A stretch of DNA of 49,543 nucleotides from Acidobacteriota bacterium (GTDB lineage Bacteria > Acidobacteriota > Vicinamibacteria > Vicinamibacterales > Fen-181), in assembly GCA_017883185.1 (NCBI GenBank), contig JADGOB010000012.1, positions 1 to 49,543 on the forward strand, in the 5' to 3' direction. The first letter of the stretch is position 1, and the number at the start of each line of letters is the position of its first letter. The notes under the pieces are model-generated. The model was not told the origin of the DNA, did not search any database, and worked only from the letters and a program-made list of their open reading frames with translations. Below, in pieces: positions 25,201-32,540 of this stretch. The position numbers and the translations under genes were made by a program.

Positions 25201-25964
25201 ATCTGGGCAATCTCGAGGTCGAGCACGTCTTTCGGCAGGCGATACTCGGGGATGCCGTACCGCAGCATGCCGCCCGGCTCGGGCTGCCCTTCGAGGATCT
25301 CGACCTCGTACCCCTTGATCGCCAGGTAGTACGCCGCCGAGAGCCCCGCGGGCCCGGCCCCGACCACAGCGACCTTCTTGCCATTCGAGGCCGCGACCTT
25401 AGGCCGGTACACGTCGGGGCTGTTGAGGTCGAGGTCGCTGATGTAGCGCTTGATGTAGTCGATCCCGACCGCCTCGTCCAGGAGCGTGCGCCGGCACCCC
25501 TTGACCTCGCACGGCCTGGTGCACACGCGGCCGCACACCGACGGCAGCGGGTTGCTCTCCTTGATGAGCGCGATCGCGTCCTTGTATTTCCCGATCGCCG
25601 CCAGCGCGATGTAGCCCTGGATGTCGATGCCGGCCGGGCAGGAAATCTGGCAGGGCCCGACGCAGTCGGCGTAGTGATCCGACAGCAGGAGCTCCAGCGC
25701 GGCCTTGCGCGACTGCCGGACCTCGGCCGAGTTGGTCTCGATGACCATCCCGTTGAGAACCTTGGTGGCGCAGGCGGGCATCAGCGACCGCGCCCCCTTC
25801 ACCTTCACCACGCAGACGAAGCACGAGGCAAACGGCTCGAGCTGCGCATCGTCGCACAGCGTGGGAATGGTCTGGATGCCTTGCCGACGGGCGACCTGGA
25901 GGATCGTCTGGTTGCCGTCCGCCATCACCCGCTTGCCATCTATTTCCAGCTTCACAAGCGCCAT
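22218..25964 (-). CDS. NuoG/HydA-type Fe-S subunit fused to GltD/NfnB-like NADPH domain and FDH-like domain
   Basis: 1248 residues. Domains in order: 2Fe-2S ferredoxin (C37, C48, C51, C65); GltD/NfnB-type N-terminal 4Fe-4S region (C101, C105, C109, then VCGRVCTRPCEVKGC); FAD/NADPH Rossmann pair (VGAGPAGLSAAYYL and VVGGGNTAIDCARTAIRLG); double 4Fe-4S ferredoxin (CILCGRCVRIC near 633 and CVACGLCIGTCP); molybdopterin-oxidoreductase Fe4S4 domain (CHYCGVGC near 712, GNHCRKGRFG) and about 480 residues of MopB fold. The position of the catalytic Cys/Sec of formate dehydrogenases reads NVTSFSHLVN, with neither residue, so this part is NuoG-like. The start ATG 25964 lies 11 bases after the NuoF-like stop. 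The first two-thirds match the large subunit of Stn-type electron-bifurcating transhydrogenases. Confidence 0.85.
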   Translation of the reverse strand: MALVKLEIDGKRVMADGNQTILQVARRQGIQTIPTLCDDAQLEPFASCFVCVVKVKGARSLMPACATKVLNGMVIETNSAEVRQSRKAALELLLSDHYADCVGPCQISCPAGIDIQGYIALAAIGKYKDAIALIKESNPLPSVCGRVCTRPCEVKGCRRTLLDEAVGIDYIKRYISDLDLNSPDVYRPKVAASNGKKVAVVGAGPAGLSAAYYLAIKGYEVEILEGQPEPGGMLRYGIPEYRLPKDVLDLEIAQILGLGPRLKTNTFLGKDFTLASLREQFDAVFLGIGAWRSSLMRVQNENAAGVLSGIEFLKDFGLRKKIDIHGTVAVVGGGNTAIDCARTAIRLGVGEVKLLYRRTRVEMPANDSEIRDAIEEGVTMQFLIAPTRVVTDENGALKGIECQRMELGEPDASGRRSPKPIRGSEYVEPCDFIISAIGQSTTVADLVGGKIPNFLPQGESLGLTRWQTVQVNEKTFETTVDGVFSGGDVVTGAATAIEAIAAGRKAAYAIDTYIREGTVRPEPEEFLSRKDVFSKVGIHDLRSQEKKAKRHIPLIPIDQRVNSFVEVELGYSAADLSEEATRCLECGCVALFDCDLRKYATEYGVDVKHFMGEARQHERDISHPLIELDANKCILCGRCVRICNDVVGVSAYGFINRGFSTVVAPALGGSLLDTECVACGLCIGTCPTGAIAQRLPLAKPGPWKTESTESVCHYCGVGCRINYDTFGDTLVKVSRHERNDVTFGNHCRKGRFGFNFVHAHDRLLTARVHNGQAAIEVPLEEALDHAALRLKELSRKYSPREIAVFVSPRLTNEEIYLAQKFARVALRTHNVTSFSHLVNREFFAPDVLATTTYPELARAQAILVVNSGLDEEHFVVDLVAKRAIRDGAKLVYIGPKENRSARVAELFLECAPDSETLVVQAIVAEASRLAGQPPAAELVGAIAGLSPAQIGEKTGVDPAAITEAAEILAGSQRKVLIFNRDYRGVRRAGDVSWLAAAGTALGCGVLPLHEKSNAQGLLDMGAHPAWYPGYRAVTDAGTIEDLEKDWSVSLRDLDTGDVDVARLLAEKAIKVAVVLGEDPLGAEDLPAEIRAGLEAAEFLVVADLFATRTARAAHVVFPMSSTPETSGTMTNSERRVQLLRKAIPARSGIETWRIITELAARMGLRFKMNYLAPSEVFEEIRRVAPIYRYVEVGSQGPDAIWDAARSPMAALPVNGAATGPAVGPVSTASLDCLDVRFERWFTGLFAAR

Positions 25965-25975
25965 AGGAGTGCCTC

Positions 25976-27742
25976 TCAGTCCTTCGCAATCGCGCCCAGG
26001 TTGCAGACCTTGTAACACTCACCGCAGACGGTGCACTTCGCCTGGTCGATGACGTGCACCTTCTTCCGCTCGCCGGTGATGGCGCCGACCGCGCACGCCT
26101 TCAGGCAGAGCATGCAGCCGCTGCAATCGTCGGTGATCGTGTAGGTCAGCAGCTTCTGGCAGTGGTGGGCCGGGCACTTCTTGTTGGTGAGGTGCGCTTC
26201 GTACTCGGACCGGAAGTACTTCAGGGTCGTCAGCACCGGATTGGGCGCCGTCTGTCCGAGGCCGCAGAGCGACGAGTTCTTCACGCGAGCGGCCAGGTCC
26301 TCGAGCAGCTCGATGTCGCCGTCCCGCCCGCCACCTTCGGTGATCCGCGTCAGCACCTCCAGCATGCGCTTGGTGCCGATCCGGCAGAAGGTGCACTTGC
26401 CGCACGACTCGCGCTGCGTGAATTCCAGGAAGAACCGGGCGACGTCCACCATGCAAATGGTCTCGTCCATGACGACGAGGCCGCCCGAGCCCATGATCGC
26501 GCCGGTCTTGTTGATCGACTCGTAGTCGATCACCGTGTCCTGGAGCTCGGCCGGGATGCAGCCCCCGGACGGCCCGCCCATCTGGACCGCCTTGAACTTG
26601 CGATCGTCGCGGATGCCGCCGCAGATGTCGAAGACGATCTCGCGGATCGAGATGCCCATCGGCACCTCGACGAGGCCGCCGTGGCGAATCTTTCCCGCCA
26701 TCGCGAAGACCTTCGTGCCCTTGCTGTTCGCCGTGCCGAGCGAGTTGAACGCCTTCGCGCCGTTGATGACGATCCACGGCACGTTGGCGAAGGTCTCGAC
26801 GTTGTTGATGGAGGTCGGCTTCTCCCACAACCCCCTGGTCGCGGGGAACGGCGGGCGGACGCGCGGCATCCCGCGCTTGCCCTCGATCGACATCATCAGC
26901 GCGGTTTCCTCGCCGCACACGAAGGCGCCCGCGCCTTCCTTCAGCTTTACGTGGAACGAGTGGGTGCTCCCCAGGATGCCGTCACCCAGGAAGCCGCGCT
27001 CCTGTGCCTGCGCGATCGCGATCGTGAGCCGTTCGATCGCTTTTGGGTACTCCGCGCGCACGTAGATATAGCCGTGGTCCGCCCCGATGGCGTACCCGGC
27101 GATGATCATCCCCTCGACCACCGAGTGCGGATCGCTCTCCAGGACGGAGCGGTCCATGAACGCGCCCGGGTCGCCTTCGTCGGCATTGCAGATGATGAAC
27201 TTCTCCGTGCCGGGCGCCATGCGCGTGAAGCGCCACTTCATCCCGGTGAGGAAGCCCGCACCGCCGCGGCCGCGCAGCCCCGACTCGATCATGACGTTGA
27301 CGAGACCGTCCGGGTCCTTCGCCTCGATCACCTTCTGCAGCGCGAGGTAGCCGCCCGTCCTGATGTACTCGTCGATCGACTCGGGATCGATGTTCCCGCA
27401 GTTCCGCAGGACAATGCGATGCTGACGCGAGAGGTAGGCGTGATCGCTGCCCTTGCCGCCGCTCGTCCAGACCAGCCAGTCGGTAATCGGCGCCCCCTGG
27501 CCGAGGTGCTCGTCGATCAGCCGCCCGACCTTGTCGGGGCTGATGTGGCCGTACAGATACCGCACACCGTCGCCGTTGCTGATCTCGACGAGCGGTTCCT
27601 GGTAGCACATGCCCACGCACCCGGTGCGCTGCAGCTCGGGCGCGTCCGGCAGGCTCGCCAGCTTCGTCTCGAGCGCCGTGAACGTCTCCTCGGCGCCAGC
27701 CGCAATCCCGCACGTCGAAAGGCCAACGGTGACCCGCGTCAT
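25976..27742 (-). CDS. NuoF/HndC/HydB-like NADH-binding flavoprotein
   Basis: 588 residues. N-terminal thioredoxin-like 2Fe-2S domain (STCGIAAGA and TGCVGMCYQEP), NuoF core with NADH/FMN-binding segments RGRGGAGFLTGMKW, ICNADEGDPGAFMDR and GAGAFVCGEETALMMSIEG, SLBB domain, 4Fe-4S motif ESCGKCTFCRIGTKR with the distal Cys in SSLCGLG, and a C-terminal double ferredoxin (CSGCMLCLKACAVGAI and CTVCGECYKVCNLGAI). This is the layout of the flavin-bifurcating beta subunits of HydABC, HndABCD and Stn complexes rather than respiratory NuoF, which lacks the C-terminal ferredoxin. Translation is coupled to the NuoE-like gene by a 4-base overlap (ATGA at 27739-27742). Confidence 0.93.
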   Translation of the reverse strand: MTRVTVGLSTCGIAAGAEETFTALETKLASLPDAPELQRTGCVGMCYQEPLVEISNGDGVRYLYGHISPDKVGRLIDEHLGQGAPITDWLVWTSGGKGSDHAYLSRQHRIVLRNCGNIDPESIDEYIRTGGYLALQKVIEAKDPDGLVNVMIESGLRGRGGAGFLTGMKWRFTRMAPGTEKFIICNADEGDPGAFMDRSVLESDPHSVVEGMIIAGYAIGADHGYIYVRAEYPKAIERLTIAIAQAQERGFLGDGILGSTHSFHVKLKEGAGAFVCGEETALMMSIEGKRGMPRVRPPFPATRGLWEKPTSINNVETFANVPWIVINGAKAFNSLGTANSKGTKVFAMAGKIRHGGLVEVPMGISIREIVFDICGGIRDDRKFKAVQMGGPSGGCIPAELQDTVIDYESINKTGAIMGSGGLVVMDETICMVDVARFFLEFTQRESCGKCTFCRIGTKRMLEVLTRITEGGGRDGDIELLEDLAARVKNSSLCGLGQTAPNPVLTTLKYFRSEYEAHLTNKKCPAHHCQKLLTYTITDDCSGCMLCLKACAVGAITGERKKVHVIDQAKCTVCGECYKVCNLGAIAKD

Positions 27743-28209
27743 GACCGCTCCCCCTTCTGGTACTTCTTCACAACCTTCACCGCGGCGGACGGGCTCAGGT
27801 TGCCGAACGTTGCGCCGTTGATCATCATGGCGGGCGCGAGCGAGCAGCACCCGAGGCACGACACCGTCTCGATGCTGAACATCCGGTCGGCCGTCGTCTC
27901 CCCGTTCGGCACGCCGAGGTGCTTCTCGACCGCCTGGCTCAACTCGACCGCGCCGCTCACGTGACACGCGGTGCCGTGGCAGGCACGCAACAGGAACTTG
28001 CCCACCGGCTTCAGCCGGAACTGCGCGTAGAAGGTGGCCACCCCATAGATGTGTGCCAGGGGGATCCCCGAGAGCTTGTGGATCTCCTCGAGCCGCTCAC
28101 GACGCAGATAACCGTCCTCGGTCTGCGCCTGCTGCAGGAGCGGGATCAATCGCCCCTCCTGCCCCGCGAAATGCTGGTTCTTGAAGTTGTACCGCCGGTG
28201 GGTGTGCAT
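27739..28209 (-). CDS. NuoE/HndA-like 2Fe-2S subunit
   Basis: 156 residues with the thioredoxin-like 2Fe-2S fold: helical N-terminus LIPLLQQAQTEDGYLRRERLEE, then VATFYAQFRLKPVG, and four cluster ligands in CHGTAC and CLGCC. Partner of the NuoF-like subunit in NADH-linked flavin/Fe-S complexes. Overlaps the next gene by 4 bases. It starts 18 bases after the zinc-ribbon gene, so four genes form one unit. Full length and no unusual substitutions seen. Confidence 0.93.
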   Translation of the reverse strand: MHTHRRYNFKNQHFAGQEGRLIPLLQQAQTEDGYLRRERLEEIHKLSGIPLAHIYGVATFYAQFRLKPVGKFLLRACHGTACHVSGAVELSQAVEKHLGVPNGETTADRMFSIETVSCLGCCSLAPAMMINGATFGNLSPSAAVKVVKKYQKGERS

Positions 28210-28227
28210 AAGGACTCCGAAGCCGCC

Positions 28228-28629
28228 CTAGTCGTGCGGGATCTTGAACATCCGGTTCAGGAGGTCGGTCATCTCGTCAACGTCGCCGAAGCCGCCCAGC
28301 GCGTGCCCCCGGCAGCCCCGTTGCCCGCAGAACTCCATCGTCTCGCCGCTCGCGAGGTTCACCGACGCGAGCGGCCCGCCACACAGCTTGCACGGTGTCT
28401 CCACCATCAGGCTTCGCTCGCAGTACGGGCACGTGAACGTCGCGACGTCCCCGTCGCCCATCGCCAGGTCCGTCTGGACCTGGTCGTCGCCGAACAAGGC
28501 GCTCAGCCGGATCTCGCCATCCTGGTGGGTCGCGACGAGATGCGCCCCGAGAATGACCTGCTGACCATGCGTGAGTGCCGCCTGGCAGTTCGGACAATTG
28601 ACCTCGAGCAGAAGGAGTGGCTGGCTCAT
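28228..28629 (-). CDS. Zinc-ribbon protein of unknown family, first gene of redox operon
   Basis: 133 residues. Two CxxC pairs, CPNCQAAL (about 12) and CPYCERSL plus CKLCGGPL (about 68-84), frame a hydrophilic region (GAHLVATHQDGEIRLSALFGD), followed by CGQRGCRGHALGGFGDVDEM and a helical end (LLNRMFKIPHD). At least four CxxC-type knuckles indicate one or two zinc ribbons, or possibly an Fe-S site. It is immediately upstream of the NuoE-, NuoF- and NuoG-like genes with 18-base spacing. No such subunit belongs to the characterised bifurcating complexes I know. It could be an assembly factor, a regulator or an added subunit; I do not recognise the family. Confidence 0.75.
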   Translation of the reverse strand: MSQPLLLLEVNCPNCQAALTHGQQVILGAHLVATHQDGEIRLSALFGDDQVQTDLAMGDGDVATFTCPYCERSLMVETPCKLCGGPLASVNLASGETMEFCGQRGCRGHALGGFGDVDEMTDLLNRMFKIPHD

Positions 28630-28647
28630 GCCGTCCGTCCTCCACGG

Positions 28648-28668
28648 CCGCGGGCATTCGTCCCGCGG
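28648..28668. promoter_or_regulatory. Inverted repeat upstream of redox operon
   Basis: CCGCGGG (28648-28654) and CCCGCGG (28662-28668) are separated by 7 bases, 18-39 bases upstream of the zinc-ribbon start. It could be an operator or an mRNA leader hairpin. The rest of the 215-base gap (28630-28844) shows no gene. Confidence 0.35.
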
Positions 28669-28844
28669 GGATAGATCAGTACCCGTCCGCCCATCAGTGC
28701 CCCCCTCCCGGGGCGTGCAAAAACAAGGCAGAGGGGATTCGAGAAAACAGGAGGGTACGGCGAGTTTACCAACAACCGCCAGCCAGCGACAAGCTATGCT
28801 GTAGCAATTGCTTAAGTGCGACGTCGCCCGCCGGCCCGCCGCTC

Positions 28845-31691
28845 TTACTGTTGTTTCTTCAGTCGCTCCAGCGTCTTTTTCAGCGACTCGAGGCGTTGGC
28901 CGGCCTCACCGAGCTTGCCGTCGGCCGTCAGCCGCTGGTAGTCCACCAGGTCGCGCGCCGCCTGGTCGATCAAGACCTGGACTCCCGGGGGCACATTCGC
29001 ACCACCGGCGGCGGCAGGCTGTCCCAGCGCGGGAGACGGGCCGGGAGGCGCCGGGGTGGCGGCGTCGGCCGGCACCGTTGGTTCTGCCCCCTCGCCGAAC
29101 AGGCTGGTCATCGCAGTATCGAAGGTCGGGCCATAGCCGAGCTGCTCCTGCAAGGCGAGCACGACCAGCCGCAACTGCGGCATCGGGCTTCTCTCGGCCT
29201 GCAGGTAGATCGGTTTGGCGTAGAGCAGCGCCCGTCCGATGGGGATCACGATCAGGCTGCCGCGGCGGACGCGGGATCCCTGCTGGTTCCAGAGCGTTAA
29301 CTGCGAGGACAACTGGGGATTCTGATCGATCCGGGCCTCGATCTGCAGGGGGCCGTCCACGAGACGCGATTTCGGGAAATCGTAGACGAGCGCGCTGCCG
29401 TAGGCCGTGCCGTCGCTGCGGCCAGCGATCCAGCCAATCAGGTTGTTCCGGTTCGAAGGCGTGAACGGCAGGATCTCGACGAACTCGAGCCCCTTCTCGC
29501 CGGGCAGCGTCATCAGCACGAAGTTCGGGTCGAGTGGGCGCGTAACCTGCTCGCGATCCTCGCTCAACGTCACCTCGCTGGCCACGCTCCACAGGTCTTC
29601 CCGGTTGTAGAACATCTCGGGATCGCGCATGTGATACAGGCTGAACGCGGTCGCCTGCACCCTGAGCAGCAACTCGGGGTAGCGCACATGAGCGCGCACG
29701 TCGGCGGGCATCCGGCTCCCGTCCGCGAACAGCGTCGGGAACATCCCGCGGTAGGCCGCGATGATCGGGTCGTCCTGGTCGAAGACGTAGAAGGTGACGC
29801 TCCCGTCGTAGGCGTCCACCATCACCTTGACGCTGTTCCGCATGTAGCTCACGGCCTGGTCGCCGAGCCGGTAGTGCGTGGCATATGGGAACATGTCCGA
29901 CAGGGTGAAGCCGTCCATCAGCCAGAACAGCCGACCCTGGCCGCTGACGACAATGTAGGGATCGGGGTCGAAGACGAGGAACGGGGCGAGCGCTCGCACC
30001 CGCTCGCGGATGTTCCGCCGCATCAGCAGGAGGCTGTCGGGGGTGATGTCGTCGCTGAACGGCAGCTTCGACAGGTCGGCTCCGCCACGGCTCGCGGCAA
30101 TCAGCAGCCGGCGTCCGAACGACCCGATCGGGATCCCGCCCTTCCCCTCGTAGGACGTGTAGCTGTTGCTCTCGCCCTGCGGGAAATTGAACTCCTTCTG
30201 CCTTGTGCGCACGTAGACGTCGGTGTTGGTCAACTCGCCGAAGTAGATTTCCGGCCGCGTCACACGGATATCCGGCGAGGTGCTCCGGACCGGCATGTCG
30301 CTGAGGACGAGCTGGGGCAGCCCCTCCGTCGTGAACCCGTTCACCGGGTTCATCGTCACGCCGTAGCCGTGCGTGTAGATCAGCTTCTCGTTGATGAAAT
30401 TGCGGCTGCTCTCGGGGAGTTTCTCGACGTTCAGCTCGCGCGCGGCCACCATCATCTGCCGCACCTGGCCGCCGATCTGGTAGCGGTCGATGTCGATGTC
30501 GGGGAAATCGTAGTAGGTCCGGATCCCCTGGATTTGCCGCAGCGTGTCCTGCAGCGCCCGCGAGTCCCACAGCCGGATGTTCTGGATCGTCGCGCTGTTG
30601 TTCGCCAGGTCCACCGCGGCGATCCCGCTCTCGGCCGGGAAGGCCCGCTGCTCGATGCGCGCCAGGTCGAAGGCGCGGCGCGTGAAGTCGATGTTGTGCG
30701 AGATGTACGGCCGCTCGCGAACCAGCTGGTTGGGCTTCACGATGAAGCCGCTGACGTACCAGGACACGACGGTCAGGCCGGCGTACACGAGCACGACGGG
30801 GGCGAGGGCGCCCAGCAACGTGACCAGTCGCCGGGGACCGATGCCGTTGTAGACGGCGACGACCGCGCCGACGACCAGCGCCAGCGCGACGATCAGCAGC
30901 CCGGGAATAAGGATGTGCGCCTCGGTGTAACCGGCGCCGGAAAACACCGTGTGGTCGTCGAACAGCCGCTCGTAGCGCGAGAGCGCGACCCGGGCCGCGA
31001 TGACGAGCATCAGGAACGCCACCGCGAACGAGACACCGCGGTATCCCGCGCGTCGTTCGCGCATGCCCGCCAGCACCAGCGGGTTCTCGGCGTTCGATAG
31101 GAGCAGGATCAGCAGCGCGGCGACGAGGATCACGAGGCTGATTGTCGTCAGCCAGGTGGCGATCAACTGCCACACCGGCAGCGTGAACAGGTAGAACGTG
31201 ATCGGACGCCCGAAGATCGGATCGGTCATGGCGGTGGCGCCGGTGACGGCCGGGGCGTGCAGGTACTGGCCGAACGTCGTCCATTCCGCCATTAACCCGG
31301 TCCCGGCCCCGAGCGCGACGACCAGCGCGACCACCCAGGACACCACGCGGACGACGGACTGCAACGGGAGCGAGACGGGCTGCCCGTTGACGTAGAGCAG
31401 GCGGGCGTCGAGCTGGGACGGCCGAAGGAGGCGAAGCGCCGCGTACACCAGGATGAAGGTGACGAGCGTGAAGCCACAGAAGAGCGTGGACTTCAGCTCG
31501 AGCGTCTTCCAGAACACGTCGGAGTAGCCCAGCGAGCCGAACCACAAGGCCTCGACGTACCACGACAGCATGCTGCTGGTACCGAGCACCAACCCGACGG
31601 CGATCGCGAAGAACACCAGCCGGCCGCGACGCTGGTGACTCGCACCCGTCGCGCGGCCGCCCGGCTCACCACCCAGTCCTAACAATGGCAT
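28845..31691 (-). CDS. UPF0182 family membrane protein
   Basis: 948 residues, normal for the UPF0182 (COG1615) family, whose function is unknown. Seven or so transmembrane helices occupy the first third: FFAIAVGLVLGTSSMLSWYV with the conserved EALWFGSLGYSDVFWKTL just after, then helices near 75, 120, 165, 190, 250 and 300. The last two-thirds are a large extracytoplasmic domain containing QRAFPAESGIAAVDLANN, YGVTMNPVNGFTTEGLPQL, GPLQIEARIDQNP and LWNQQGSRVRRGSLIVIPIG. The C-terminus is Pro/Ala-rich and ends in a coiled coil. ATG 31691 is preceded by AGGGGG. It is 21 bases after the rhodanese-like gene and may be co-transcribed with the sulfur cluster. Confidence 0.93.
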   Translation of the reverse strand: MPLLGLGGEPGGRATGASHQRRGRLVFFAIAVGLVLGTSSMLSWYVEALWFGSLGYSDVFWKTLELKSTLFCGFTLVTFILVYAALRLLRPSQLDARLLYVNGQPVSLPLQSVVRVVSWVVALVVALGAGTGLMAEWTTFGQYLHAPAVTGATAMTDPIFGRPITFYLFTLPVWQLIATWLTTISLVILVAALLILLLSNAENPLVLAGMRERRAGYRGVSFAVAFLMLVIAARVALSRYERLFDDHTVFSGAGYTEAHILIPGLLIVALALVVGAVVAVYNGIGPRRLVTLLGALAPVVLVYAGLTVVSWYVSGFIVKPNQLVRERPYISHNIDFTRRAFDLARIEQRAFPAESGIAAVDLANNSATIQNIRLWDSRALQDTLRQIQGIRTYYDFPDIDIDRYQIGGQVRQMMVAARELNVEKLPESSRNFINEKLIYTHGYGVTMNPVNGFTTEGLPQLVLSDMPVRSTSPDIRVTRPEIYFGELTNTDVYVRTRQKEFNFPQGESNSYTSYEGKGGIPIGSFGRRLLIAASRGGADLSKLPFSDDITPDSLLLMRRNIRERVRALAPFLVFDPDPYIVVSGQGRLFWLMDGFTLSDMFPYATHYRLGDQAVSYMRNSVKVMVDAYDGSVTFYVFDQDDPIIAAYRGMFPTLFADGSRMPADVRAHVRYPELLLRVQATAFSLYHMRDPEMFYNREDLWSVASEVTLSEDREQVTRPLDPNFVLMTLPGEKGLEFVEILPFTPSNRNNLIGWIAGRSDGTAYGSALVYDFPKSRLVDGPLQIEARIDQNPQLSSQLTLWNQQGSRVRRGSLIVIPIGRALLYAKPIYLQAERSPMPQLRLVVLALQEQLGYGPTFDTAMTSLFGEGAEPTVPADAATPAPPGPSPALGQPAAAGGANVPPGVQVLIDQAARDLVDYQRLTADGKLGEAGQRLESLKKTLERLKKQQ

Positions 31692-31710
31692 AATTCCCCC
31701 TGGGCGGGGA

Positions 31711-31719
31711 GTTTAGCAT
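31711..31719 (-). promoter_or_regulatory. Possible extended -10 for the UPF0182 gene
   Basis: Minus-strand TGCTAAACT fits an extended -10 (TG-N-TAAACT) about 20 bases before the ATG at 31691. It overlaps the stop codon of the rhodanese-like gene. No -35 seen, so weak. Confidence 0.25.
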
Positions 31720-32366
31720 CCTTCCCTCTTCTTGGCAGGCGCCGCCTTCTTCGCGGCTGGTATCGGCGGCACCGGAACGACCGCCTGCGCGACGGCCGGC
31801 GCGGACATCGTGTCGCTGGCAGCGGCCGTTTCGCCGCTGCGCGGCGCGCCGCCGAAATGCGCACTGATCGCCTCGAGTCTCGCGCGCTGGGCGGCATCCA
31901 CGCCGTCCACGCGCGGATACATCACCTGCTCCCGCCAGCCACGCAGGCCGCCCTCCACGATGCGGACTCCCTTGTATCCCTGCGCCTCGAGCAGGAACCA
32001 CGCCTGCGCGGCCCTCGTCTCGTCGTCGGCCACGAGCAGGATCTTCTCGTCGCGGGCGAGGCCGGCTTGAGCCAGTGTTCCGACCGGAACGTTCTCGGCG
32101 GTGGGAATCCGGAGACCGGCGGCGAACGTTGCCGGATCGCGGAGGTCGATCAGGCGAAAGTCGGACCGCGCCTGGATGATCCAGTCAGCAAGCGTCCGGG
32201 CGGGCACGCGGTCGGCGCCTTTCTCCATGAGGAGCGCCATCTCGCGGGCATCGACCGTGACGCGCCCGCCGCGCGCGGGCGTGGCGGCAATCGCCACAAG
32301 CCCGAGCACGAACGCCAGCAGCGCGAGGCGCTGGTTGGTGGACAGTGTGGTGAAGAACTGAAGCAT
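31713..32366 (-). CDS. Membrane-anchored rhodanese-like protein lacking the active-site Cys
   Basis: 217 residues from ATG 32366. An N-terminal helix (RLALLAFVLGLVAIAATPARGG) exports or anchors it. The rhodanese domain spans about 50-160: ADWIIQARSDFRLIDLRDPATF, then KILLVADDETRAAQAWFLLEAQGYKGVRIVEGGLRGW. Where active rhodaneses have Cys followed by a 4-5 residue loop, this has VADDETRA, so no catalytic Cys. The C-terminus is a flexible Ala/Pro/Lys tail ending KKREGC, with the only Cys of the protein as last residue. It sits directly downstream of two YeeE-type genes and the PsrABC-like genes, so it probably handles or senses a reduced sulfur compound outside the cytoplasm. Confidence 0.85.
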   Translation of the reverse strand: MLQFFTTLSTNQRLALLAFVLGLVAIAATPARGGRVTVDAREMALLMEKGADRVPARTLADWIIQARSDFRLIDLRDPATFAAGLRIPTAENVPVGTLAQAGLARDEKILLVADDETRAAQAWFLLEAQGYKGVRIVEGGLRGWREQVMYPRVDGVDAAQRARLEAISAHFGGAPRSGETAAASDTMSAPAVAQAVVPVPPIPAAKKAAPAKKREGC

Positions 32367-32391
32367 GAGAACTCTTTCGCTGCCGGGAGTC

Positions 32392-32436
32392 AGTGGCCAA
32401 GGGTCAGTGGCCAGTTGTCGGTGGCCAGTTGTCAGT
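32392..32436. repeat. Heptanucleotide tandem repeats (AGTGGCC/AGTTGTC)
   Basis: From 32392 the sequence runs in seven-base steps: AGTGGCC (32392 and 32406), AAGGGTC (32399), AGTTGTC (32413 and 32427), GGTGGCC (32420), then AGT. Six units with a strict 7-base period fill the upstream side of the rhodanese-like gene. Confidence 0.8.
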
Positions 32437-32503
32437 CTGTCACGCGTGCATGGATCGTATGACACGAAACCGGCGCTCAACGTTCGCGCGTGATCGGCTC
32501 ACC

Positions 32504-32538
32504 ACTGACAACTGAAAACTGGCAACTAGCCACTACGG
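32504..32538. repeat. Second heptanucleotide array, opposite orientation
   Basis: Five consecutive seven-base units, each starting ACT: ACTGACA (32504), ACTGAAA (32511), ACTGGCA (32518), ACTAGCC (32525), ACTACGG (32532). Read on the minus strand the period is AGT-type, the same as the array at 32392-32436, with which it can form an 11-bp stem (CAGTTGTCAGT with ACTGACAACTG). It ends 2 bases before the YeeE-like stop codon. Confidence 0.8.
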
Positions 32539-32540
32539 GT

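Noticed and set aside
22218-25964. Formate dehydrogenase catalytic subunit
   Set aside because: The position of the catalytic Cys/Sec has neither residue, and NADPH-type GltD domains are fused in; NuoG/Stn-like is a better reading.
22623-26015. Long plus-strand open frame of over 1100 codons opposite the NuoG/GltD-like gene
   Set aside because: Composition is that of an antisense shadow; the minus strand encodes unmistakable Fe-S and FAD motifs.
26054-27964. Plus-strand open frame opposite the NuoF-like gene
   Set aside because: Antisense shadow; no motif, while the minus strand is a canonical NuoF.
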